A stretch of 24,920 bases of DNA, taken from IMG/VR virus record IMGVR_UViG_3300020390_000128, positions 1 through 24,920 of that record; one strand, 5' to 3'. Positions within the stretch are counted from its first letter, which is position 1. Each line of letters opens with the position of its first letter. A program made the position numbers and the translations under genes. The notes beneath the pieces are model-generated. The model saw only the letters and a program-made list of their open reading frames with translations. It searched no databases and was not told where the DNA came from. Shown here piece by piece: positions 13,872 through 19,795 of the stretch. The DNA is from a virus.

Positions 13872-14912
13872 ATGAAAAGGATGATCATTATAACTTTTTG
13901 TTTGGCAGCTTTAGCGGCAGCCACTGCACTCGGGCTTTACGCTATTAAATTCGGATTTGGCTTTGCTTCAACTATTGGTGATTGGGGCTCGGTAGGTGAC
14001 TTCTTCGGTGGTGTCCTCAACCCCACATTTGCATTGCTTAGCTTAATTTTAATTGCCTATACATTAATGCAAAATAAGAAAGCTCTAGAGCAAAGTGAAA
14101 AAGCAATACAACAAGGTACAGAAGCTATAGAGCAAAATGAAAGGGCTTTACAAGTCAGCAATCAGGAACTAGCTCTTACTCGCAATGAACTTGCCAACTC
14201 AGCAACCGCGTTAGAAGAACAGGCAAAATTACTTTCTGTACAAAGCTTTGAAACCACTTTCTTCAATATGCTAGAGCTACATGGTCGTCTTCTGGACAAG
14301 TTTAATTACAATTATAGTGATTCTCATGATGAAATAAGTGAAAAACTTAGTATCCCCTACTTTGAGACAATTGCCGGTAACGCTCTAAATGGCACACAAA
14401 ATTTAGATAAATTACTCTCATCAATAAAATCCGCACACGAGGGAGTAGGTGATAAGTCATCAATCGTCAATATTTACAACACGTTTTACCTTTACGAAAA
14501 CAGAGTATTTGGAAGCTATTTTAGAAACCTTTATCAAATACTAAAACTAATAAAAACAAGTATCACGACATATCAAGAACAAAAAAAATACAGTAATATT
14601 TTGAGAGCTCAACTATCAAATCAAGAGCTCACACTTCTGCTTTTAAACTGTTTATGCTCTAGTATTGATAATGGTCAATTCAAGAAATTAGTAATTTACT
14701 TCGAGCTACTTGAGCATCTAGATATAACTTACAAAAAAGATAAAGATCACATCACTACTTTCACAATCAATAACCCAACATTACGACTAACTAGCAGTGA
14801 AATTGATCAGTACTTATCACGCGATTCAAATGACAGGCTCCTACGCTCTGCTTTTGGGCAAAACAATCAGATACTAGAATATTGTAAGTTTAGAAACATG
14901 GTTAATAAATAA
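13872..14912 (+). CDS. Putative phage abortive-infection (putAbiC-like) membrane protein
   Basis: This is a 346-residue protein. Membrane helices lie at about 5-25 and 45-66 around the loop DWGSVGDFFGGVLNP (37-51). A coiled coil follows at about 67-125 with repeating EQSEKAIQ, EQNERALQ and QELALTRNELA segments. A soluble C-terminal domain then starts at SFETTFFNMLELH. This arrangement (WGxxGDFxGGxLNP after a first helix, then coiled coil, then FFNML) matches my knowledge of the Pfam putAbiC family, named for similarity to lactococcal AbiC. Biochemical activity is unknown. It follows the coiled-coil membrane protein by 4 bp and is closed by a strong bidirectional terminator. Confidence 0.75.
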   Translation: MKRMIIITFCLAALAAATALGLYAIKFGFGFASTIGDWGSVGDFFGGVLNPTFALLSLILIAYTLMQNKKALEQSEKAIQQGTEAIEQNERALQVSNQELALTRNELANSATALEEQAKLLSVQSFETTFFNMLELHGRLLDKFNYNYSDSHDEISEKLSIPYFETIAGNALNGTQNLDKLLSSIKSAHEGVGDKSSIVNIYNTFYLYENRVFGSYFRNLYQILKLIKTSITTYQEQKKYSNILRAQLSNQELTLLLLNCLCSSIDNGQFKKLVIYFELLEHLDITYKKDKDHITTFTINNPTLRLTSSEIDQYLSRDSNDRLLRSAFGQNNQILEYCKFRNMVNK

Positions 14913-14915
14913 CAT

Positions 14916-14944
14916 AAAAAAGCCCGCATTTTGCGGGCTTTTTT
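14916..14944. terminator. Bidirectional intrinsic terminator
   Basis: The 13-base arms AAAAAAGCCCGCA (14916-14928) and TGCGGGCTTTTTT (14932-14944) are perfect inverted repeats with a 3-base loop. The GC-rich stem has a T-run on each strand, so it ends both the cI/putAbiC transcript and the convergent gene at 14943. That gene's stop codon lies within the T-run. Confidence 0.95.
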
Positions 14945-15758
14945 AAGCTTTTTTAACTGTTAAATAATCTAACCCTTTAGGCTTTATGAACTTCTTCCCT
15001 CTTTCAGAAATATACATATTACCCAGTACCAATACGCCTGCTCCTGCTAAAGCCTCTTCGTCTTCCAGCTTAAAGCGGTTATAAAATGATTGTACTAACT
15101 CACTTTCAATAAGCACACTGACAGAACTACGACCACCTGAGTTCAGCCAAAGATTACCATAACTGTCCTGCTGCGCATCCGCTAGAGCGCCCCAATAACC
15201 TTGGAACTCATACTCATATTTTTTTACCACACCAGAAAACTTAACAAAGAAATCTCTAACAGGAGAATTAACCTCTTCAATGTTAATGACTTGTTTTGAA
15301 TTTCTAAAATCTTTAGACCGAATAAGATTTCTTAGCAATGAGCTTAAACGACGATGTGAATGAGCATTTGGGCGAGTACCTTGACCAACATGACGACCTT
15401 TCCCTTGGGTACCTGTGTCATTATCATCTGGGTTTATGTCTATATTTGTTTTTGGTGTTGCACCAAAGTTCAAATCAATTTCTATCACTTGCCCTGGGTT
15501 ATTCTGAATATCTTCAATATCCGAATCTCCCTCTTCTCGGGTAGAGTCTGGTGCAGCTAATTCACACCCTTCATTATGAGGGGTCGCACCGAAACACGCA
15601 GCTTGTCCACTCTTAGACTCTTTTCTGAAGTAGGCATCTGATCCGCAACTAGTGCAAACCAAATTTCTTCTTTTTTCTGTTAATTCATCAACAGGTAATT
15701 TAGCAAAATTAACTGCTAAGTAAGTTTTACCGTCGATTGTGCATTTAGCAATATCCAT
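14943..15758 (-). CDS. Unknown protein with N-terminal zinc-ribbon-like motif
   Basis: This 271-residue protein starts at the ATG at 15758, with AAAGG about 10 bases upstream. Residues 1-70 contain CTSC (35-38), then CFGATPHNEGC with further Cys and His residues, resembling the CoiA-type N-terminal zinc module. Residues about 70-130 are a disordered Asp/Gly/Asn-rich linker. The C-terminal domain (KYEYEFQGYWGALADAQQDS, GNLWLNSGG, FIKPKGLDYLTV) has strand patterns that might be an OB fold, which would suit nucleic-acid binding. It is a single-gene unit between two terminators on the strand opposite the abortive-infection pair. The function is unknown. Confidence 0.65.
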   Translation of the reverse strand: MDIAKCTIDGKTYLAVNFAKLPVDELTEKRRNLVCTSCGSDAYFRKESKSGQAACFGATPHNEGCELAAPDSTREEGDSDIEDIQNNPGQVIEIDLNFGATPKTNIDINPDDNDTGTQGKGRHVGQGTRPNAHSHRRLSSLLRNLIRSKDFRNSKQVINIEEVNSPVRDFFVKFSGVVKKYEYEFQGYWGALADAQQDSYGNLWLNSGGRSSVSVLIESELVQSFYNRFKLEDEEALAGAGVLVLGNMYISERGKKFIKPKGLDYLTVKKA

Positions 15759-15785
15759 AAATATAATACCTTTAAACTTAAATTA

Positions 15786-15811
15786 GACTAAAAAGCCCAC
15801 GGGTGTGGGCT
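15786..15811 (-). terminator. Intrinsic terminator after the 49-residue gene
   Basis: Arms AGCCCAC (15794-15800) and GTGGGCT (15805-15811) enclose a 4-base loop. Read on the minus strand, the stem is followed by TTTTAG. It lies 25 bp beyond the stop of the small gene at 15836 and isolates it from the gene starting at 15758. Confidence 0.8.
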
Positions 15812-15835
15812 CAAATATGCAGACCTACAGGTTTA

Positions 15836-15985
15836 CTAAGCGCGGACTAAAAATGCCCAAGCTTGGTAACCATACTCATGAGCATCAAGACGTTTCTTTG
15901 ATTTGCCACGAACTTTGCGATAGCGACAAAAAATCCACTTGAACCCCTTTGGAGCAGGTTTGTTAACTAATTTTTTTAACTTCAC
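15836..15985 (-). CDS. Small basic protein with GTG start, 49 residues
   Basis: GTG at 15985-15983 starts a 49-codon frame ending at TAG 15838-15836. The sequence is protein-like: KPAPKGFKWIFCRYRKVRGK, then KKRLDAHEYGYQAWAFLVRA. It has aromatic and basic residues spread as in a small folded domain, and it is strongly cationic. AAGGAGG lies about 10 bases upstream. A closer ATG (15989) in another frame ends after 8 codons. Its own promoter may be TTTAGA-N18-CATAAT on the minus strand near 16065-16035, and a terminator follows. I believe similar short proteins occur in related marine prophages, but I cannot confirm it here. The function is unknown. Confidence 0.6.
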   Translation of the reverse strand: MKLKKLVNKPAPKGFKWIFCRYRKVRGKSKKRLDAHEYGYQAWAFLVRA

Positions 15986-16080
15986 TCATACAACACCTCC
16001 TTACCAGCAGAAATTGTTTCCTTGAGTTTTTGGTATTATGGTGCTAAATTCACCTGTGTCTAAATACTAAAACGCAAGGT

Positions 16081-16110
16081 CTTGATGCTGCTCGGCTCAT
16101 CAAGCTTTTT
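16081..16110 (+). terminator. Rightward intrinsic terminator
   Basis: Arms CTTGATG (16081-16087) and CATCAAG (16098-16104) enclose a 10-base loop and are followed by CTTTTT (16105-16110). The T-run faces right although no rightward gene precedes it, so it implies an unannotated plus-strand transcript. Confidence 0.6.
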
Positions 16111-16117
16111 GTTTGTA

Positions 16118-16152
16118 ACTCTAAATGAGTTGGCGCTCATTTAGAGTTTTTT
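16118..16152 (+). terminator. Second rightward intrinsic terminator
   Basis: Arms ACTCTAAATGAG (16118-16129) and CTCATTTAGAGT (16136-16147) are perfect over 12 bp with a 6-base loop, followed by a T-run to 16152. On the minus strand the stem is not followed by U, so it is a poor end for the ImmA transcript that stops at 16154. Confidence 0.75.
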
Positions 16153-16153
16153 A

Positions 16154-16690
16154 CTACCTAAAAAATTTACTCTGATAGGTAGCCGCTTCTAGAGAAACTC
16201 CACATAGGTCTGCTATTTCATGTGGTGTTTTCCCTATCAACAAATCTTTTTTTGTGTATGGCATCAATAATTCACCACCAAAACAATTGGCTTGCCATTC
16301 ACTGTCTTCGAATGCTCTCAGTTTTTCATCTGACCTAGCTAAACTAACTTCTAGGTTAGCATGCAATATATAGTGTCCTAACTCATGTGCAGCAGTCATC
16401 CTATCTCGTCCACAGCCATTTAACGCTCGTTCGTAAACATCTTCTCTTAGCATTATTGTTTTTTGGTCAGGTATAGTTAACCCATGATTGCCTCTCATCA
16501 CTGATTCTGGCAGAACTTCAAAATTAAACTCATCATCAAGTTTAGGTAATGTAAATTCCAGCATTTCAATAATAGGCAAGTATAGTGGACTACAACCCTG
16601 TTTTTTTTCTAATGTTAAACGCACAATAGAAGCAGCTTCACGAATAGTTTGTCTAGTTTCTGGTGGTACTTTAATAGGATAACCGCTCAA
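16154..16690 (-). CDS. ImmA/IrrE-family metallopeptidase
   Basis: The 178-residue protein has the zinc motif HELGH (102-106) with the third ligand Glu131 in EDSEWQANCF, followed by GGELLMP, which is diagnostic of the ImmA/IrrE (DUF955) family. These proteases cleave a partner XRE repressor and thereby relieve repression. The start is a TTG at 16690, supported by AAGGAG 6 bases upstream; no other start precedes the core domain. It is the second gene of a two-gene operon with the XRE regulator ending 10 bp upstream, the usual ImmR-ImmA arrangement. Confidence 0.9.
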   Translation of the reverse strand: MSGYPIKVPPETRQTIREAASIVRLTLEKKQGCSPLYLPIIEMLEFTLPKLDDEFNFEVLPESVMRGNHGLTIPDQKTIMLREDVYERALNGCGRDRMTAAHELGHYILHANLEVSLARSDEKLRAFEDSEWQANCFGGELLMPYTKKDLLIGKTPHEIADLCGVSLEAATYQSKFFR

Positions 16691-16700
16691 ATCACACTCC

Positions 16701-17051
16701 TTATTTCTCTAATAGTCTCTTTAAGTTTTCATAATCTTCATTATTTAAGTCATCAAAATTTCTTGCAAATAGAAGTGCAGCTTCTCTTGCTGTTTGATTT
16801 TTACCTTGTAAATTAACTTCTACGGAAGTTTGCGACAGCTCAGCATTCTTACGTAGCTCTTTTTCCATTTCAGTACTCGGCTTAAGCTGATTAATAATCT
16901 GCTCTAAAATATCACTAGTAACGGGTCTCTTACCTGTTTCTATTGCCGAGATATAAGATGAAGTTTTACCTAGCAATTCAGCTAAGTTTTTTAATGATAT
17001 CTCTAGGTCAATCCTCAGTTTCCGTACCGATTTTCCGAAAGGACTTAACAT
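16701..17051 (-). CDS. XRE-family repressor, ImmR-like partner of the protease
   Basis: The ATG at 17051 is supported by GGGAG 7 bases upstream; an open frame extends to 17159 but encodes an implausible hydrophobic leader. The 116-residue protein has a helix-turn-helix with LRIDLEISLKNLAELLGKTS and SYISAIETGKRPVTSDILEQ (about 12-55), then a helical C-terminus ending NDEDYENL-like. It should bind the dyads in the divergent region and hold back the AHH nuclease genes. The ImmA protease immediately downstream would cleave it on an unknown signal. Confidence 0.88.
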   Translation of the reverse strand: MLSPFGKSVRKLRIDLEISLKNLAELLGKTSSYISAIETGKRPVTSDILEQIINQLKPSTEMEKELRKNAELSQTSVEVNLQGKNQTAREAALLFARNFDDLNNEDYENLKRLLEK

Positions 17052-17082
17052 ATCTATTCTCCCAACCATGATGTAGTAATGA

Positions 17083-17242
17083 GTGAAATTCACCCAACAT
17101 AAAAAATAGTAACTTAACAAAGAAAAGAAATCAACAGAAATCTGATGATTTATTTTCAAAAAAAAGAAAACGCTATGAAATCAGTATATTAAAAGCATGT
17201 TGAAGTTCTAATTGCTTCAATTATCATATTCTGAAAGAATAT
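17083..17242. promoter_or_regulatory. Operator-like dyads between XRE and AHH nuclease genes
   Basis: Three dyads lie in the divergent intergenic region: GTGAA-A-TTCAC (17083-17093) near the XRE gene, TTGAAG-N9-CTTCAA (17200-17220), and ATATTCT-GAA-AGAATAT (17226-17242) before the nuclease gene. TTGAAG and TATCAT (17222-17227), 16 bp apart, may be the rightward promoter, in which case the second dyad covers its -35 to spacer region. Binding is inferred. Confidence 0.5.
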
Positions 17243-17270
17243 AGGTACACGTTATTTAAAAGGATTTATA

Positions 17271-17867
17271 ATGCGCCAACCATACGAGGAAGTAACGGTT
17301 CAAGAACTTGAACAAGATATTCTGACCGTTACTGGTGACCCAGTTCACGCCAAAGCCAAGGCTCAAGCCTTTTCTATTTACTACCGCAATGTTGTTATTG
17401 ATTCAGTACGATTTCGCCAAGGGCGCATTACTGAAGATGATTTAAAATACTCTCGCTCTATACAATGGGAGCACATGAAGTCCCATTCAAAGAAACTTGC
17501 TGAAAACATGAAAAAAGCAGGCAGAGGTAAACGACCAAGTAATACTGCTGCCCATCATATTGTTTCTTGGAACGATCAGCGAGCTGGTAGAGCAAGATTG
17601 CGCTTAGCTGCATTCGGGATTGATATTGATAACGAAGCAAATGGGGTGTACTTACCGCTTCATAAAGCACATGTGCCGATGAAGTCTCTACCTAATGCCT
17701 ATGCCCACAGTACAATACACACTGAAAAATATTACTTAAATGTCGAATTTTTAATTGAAGAATCCGTCATGGAAGGTTTGGGGCACAGAGGTATTATAGA
17801 TACACTAAGGGATATAGCCGATGACCTTGAAGATGGTCAGTTTCCTTTAAAGTCTTTAATTGAATAA
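17271..17867 (+). CDS. AHH-family HNH/ENDO VII-type nuclease, likely toxin
   Basis: This is a 198-residue protein. The N-terminal 88 residues are helical and unrecognised. The nuclease starts at NTAAHHIV (Ala94, His95, His96), continues with FGIDIDNEANGVYLP (Asn124, Gly125) and ends with HSTIHTEKYY (His146, His150, Tyr154). This is the full signature of the AHH nuclease family, known mainly as the C-terminal toxin of secreted polymorphic toxins. There is no signal peptide, membrane helix or secretion domain, so it should act inside the cell, cutting DNA or RNA. AAAGGAT precedes the ATG. An Imm11-like gene follows 19 bp later, as expected for toxin and immunity. Confidence 0.88.
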   Translation: MRQPYEEVTVQELEQDILTVTGDPVHAKAKAQAFSIYYRNVVIDSVRFRQGRITEDDLKYSRSIQWEHMKSHSKKLAENMKKAGRGKRPSNTAAHHIVSWNDQRAGRARLRLAAFGIDIDNEANGVYLPLHKAHVPMKSLPNAYAHSTIHTEKYYLNVEFLIEESVMEGLGHRGIIDTLRDIADDLEDGQFPLKSLIE

Positions 17868-17886
17868 CCAGTAGCAGAGTATATAA

Positions 17887-18477
17887 ATGCCAAATATAGA
17901 TAAAGTTTATCGTTTCGTTATCGACCCAGATAAATACCTTTACTTAAATGAAACAGGCTTTGAACAAACCATGCAGCTTAGCGAGGGCCAGCTTCTCAAC
18001 TTTGATGGCTCTTCAATGCGTGATAACTGGCGCACTTTAGGTATTAACTGGCTGATTCATGAATCAAATAAAGATTTAGACCTAGAAATTCCAGACATTG
18101 CAGGTTTGGGAGCAACCTCTTTTGTTCTATCACAAAAAGCTAAAACAATTTTAGAGCCTTATTTAGGCGACAACGTTGAATATTTAGAATGCGACTTAAA
18201 TGGTGAGCTTTGGTTTGCTATGAATGTATTAGGGTTTGAGGATGCAGTAGACCACGAACTTACTGAATTTAACTATAATAGACGCAGCCAAATTAGCAGA
18301 ACAAGACGCTTTAAGCGCTTAGTGATGGACAAAAAGAAAATCAATAACTCAGCTATCTTTAGAACCAAAGAGACAACGCTTAGGTACTTTACTACTGACG
18401 CTGAAAATAGCTTCTATCGATTAGTAAAAGAAAATAACTTAACAGGGTTAGAGTTTACAGAGGTTGAGGCAAAGTAG
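17887..18477 (+). CDS. Imm11-like (DUF1629) immunity protein
   Basis: This 196-residue protein has no signal peptide. It shows the Imm11 layout: an N-terminal YRFVIDPDKYLYLN segment, a central DNVEYLECDLNGELWFAMNV ladder before a conserved Asp-rich turn, and a C-terminal SAIFRTKETTLRYF leading to NNLTGLEFTEV. Such proteins neutralise polymorphic toxins. The gene directly follows the AHH nuclease, so it most likely binds and inhibits that enzyme. The family match is by remembered pattern, and the pairing with the nuclease gives it weight. A terminator-like hairpin lies 240 bp downstream. Confidence 0.78.
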   Translation: MPNIDKVYRFVIDPDKYLYLNETGFEQTMQLSEGQLLNFDGSSMRDNWRTLGINWLIHESNKDLDLEIPDIAGLGATSFVLSQKAKTILEPYLGDNVEYLECDLNGELWFAMNVLGFEDAVDHELTEFNYNRRSQISRTRRFKRLVMDKKKINNSAIFRTKETTLRYFTTDAENSFYRLVKENNLTGLEFTEVEAK

Positions 18478-18512
18478 TGATTACCATAACTGAATAAGTC
18501 TTAATTTAATCT

Positions 18513-18668
18513 GCCAAACTCAAACTTTATAGTTGAATCAAATTTTACAGTGAATAGCCGATTTGCTCAGAAAGCGACCGTTCCGATATAAATTATTTAT
18601 ACCAAAAATGAGTTAACGAAAATCCTTTATAGGCCTACTTTGAAAAATAACCAGATATTGAGTTTGGC
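18513..18668. repeat. Non-coding stretch bounded by 11-bp inverted repeats
   Basis: GCCAAACTCAA (18513-18523) and TTGAGTTTGGC (18658-18668) are perfect inverted repeats enclosing 134 bp without a coding frame. They could be the ends of a small non-autonomous element, though no clear target duplication flanks them. The whole 18478-18880 interval has no gene; besides this repeat it holds a terminator and the left edge of the cassette. Confidence 0.45.
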
Positions 18669-18720
18669 TTAAAATAATAGTTAATTGATTTCCATCCTGT
18701 GTAGTATGCGCATATATTCA

Positions 18721-18751
18721 AGAAAATAAGCGATGAGCGCATTTTCTTTTT
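18721..18751 (+). terminator. Terminator downstream of the AHH/Imm11 genes
   Basis: AGAAAATAAGCG (18721-18732) pairs with CGCATTTTCT (18738-18747) over 10 bp with a 2-base bulge and a 5-base loop, followed by TTTT. It would end the rightward AHH/Imm11 transcript before the cassette. Confidence 0.6.
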
Positions 18752-18880
18752 CTGAATACCGTTAGTCTCAATAAAAATTTTATAGTTGGCAATGCATTAC
18801 GTTATTTGTTAAAAATAGATTTTTTAATACATGAGCGTGACGTTGGCAGAAAGATGCGCGACGCGCGCACTATAAAATTG

Positions 18881-19708
18881 TTATATGCAAGTTCCCAAAC
18901 TAATCGAGTACAGTATGAAAAAAAAATATTGGTTTATTAGTGTGTCAATCCTTGTGATCTTCATTCCTATAGGGTTGTACTCTTTTAATTTTGGTCTCGG
19001 GTTATGGCAGGATCCGAATGACTGGGGAAGCTTGGGTAGTTACTTAAGTGGGATTTATTCTCCGATTTTAAGCTTTGGTACATTATTAATTCTATGGAGT
19101 CAATTTCAGCGGCAAAAAGAGACAGAAAAAGATAATATGGAGCTAGAAATAGCGCGCAGGCGCTTTGAGTTCTCTGTTAATGTGCTGGAACGTTTGAAGA
19201 TAATGGAAGGAGAAATAAGGTCTGGATTTGAAAACTTTAGCGAATTAAGTAGCTCTTCTAAGGATTCTATTAAAAAAATATATGACATATACTACGACTG
19301 GGTTTGCGGTCACGTTATCGCTATAAGAAAACCTGGTTGTAGTCAAATACCTATGACCCTTGCAGGAAAAGATAAGATAACATCAAGCTTTGAGTTGTAT
19401 ATATTATGTTTGGATCAACTTAAACAATCTTCGGGTAATGTTGAAGTCAAAGAAATCTATCAGCAAGCAAAACTACTAGGTCATACATATTATTATTCAG
19501 AATTACTTAAAAAAGCTGATGCAAAAAAAGAGCATTTTTATTAAGGATTCTAGATTAGGTTTAGTAAGTACTGGCGAGTGCTTTTTGCATATAACAAACT
19601 ATTTAAAAGTGATTCGCAACGCGTGGCACTTTCACTATGCGTTGCGTCTAGTGTTTAAGGTGGTATGCAGAGGCATTGGTATTGCGCTGCTCACACCTTA
19701 ACAGGGTG
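18881..19708 (+). mobile_element. Single integron-like gene cassette
   Basis: GTTATATGC (18880-18888) resembles the left junction of Vibrio-type cassettes. One gene follows at once, and a VCR-like attC ends the unit at GGGTG-TTA (19704-19711). Cutting after G in each GTT gives an 828-bp cassette with one gene and almost no spare DNA, the usual cassette economy. No integron integrase or second cassette is visible. It seems to be an isolated insertion into the prophage cargo zone. Confidence 0.6.
18915..19544 (+). CDS. Cassette-borne membrane protein with putAbiC-like N-terminus
   Basis: The ATG at 18915 (GAG 8 bases upstream) is preferred to the ATG at 18885, which lies in the cassette junction. 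The 209-residue protein has membrane helices at about 5-25 and 43-62 around the loop DPNDWGSLGSYLSGIYSP. A polar, charged helix follows (RQKETEKDNMELEIARRRFE), then a cytoplasmic helical domain. The first 75 residues resemble the equivalent part of the protein at 13872 (FGxG, DWGSxG, G, P at the same spacing), while the C-terminal domains differ. It may be a defence effector or sensor; the function is not known. Confidence 0.75.
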   Translation: MKKKYWFISVSILVIFIPIGLYSFNFGLGLWQDPNDWGSLGSYLSGIYSPILSFGTLLILWSQFQRQKETEKDNMELEIARRRFEFSVNVLERLKIMEGEIRSGFENFSELSSSSKDSIKKIYDIYYDWVCGHVIAIRKPGCSQIPMTLAGKDKITSSFELYILCLDQLKQSSGNVEVKEIYQQAKLLGHTYYYSELLKKADAKKEHFY

Positions 19709-19711
19709 TTA
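19592..19711 (+). repeat. VCR-like attC recombination site
   Basis: The 120-bp imperfect palindrome starts TAACAAAC and ends GGGTGTTA, so its ends TAACA and TGTTA pair. Inside, CAACGCGTGGCACTTTC closely follows the Vibrio cholerae repeat (CAACGCGTGGC). TTGCGCTGCTCACACCTTAA near the right end follows the VCR right end. The length matches the 120-130 bp of VCRs. Integron integrases recombine such sites as folded single strands. Confidence 0.75.
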
Positions 19712-19795
19712 CAGAATAAATACTATAACACATTTTTGTCCAAAAACGAGTTTACCTAACCCTTCACTCTTTGCAAACCTTTAACAATACTCAGT

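Noticed and set aside
15971-15989. Programmed frameshift on the run of seven A joining the ATG frame to the 49-residue frame
   Set aside because: The shift needed is +1, which is not the usual slip at A7. A GTG start in the long frame with an upstream AAGGAGG is simpler.
18779-18880. A second attC site ending at the left cassette junction
   Set aside because: There is no TAACA-type left end with internal pairing. Only the GTTATATGC junction is recognisable.
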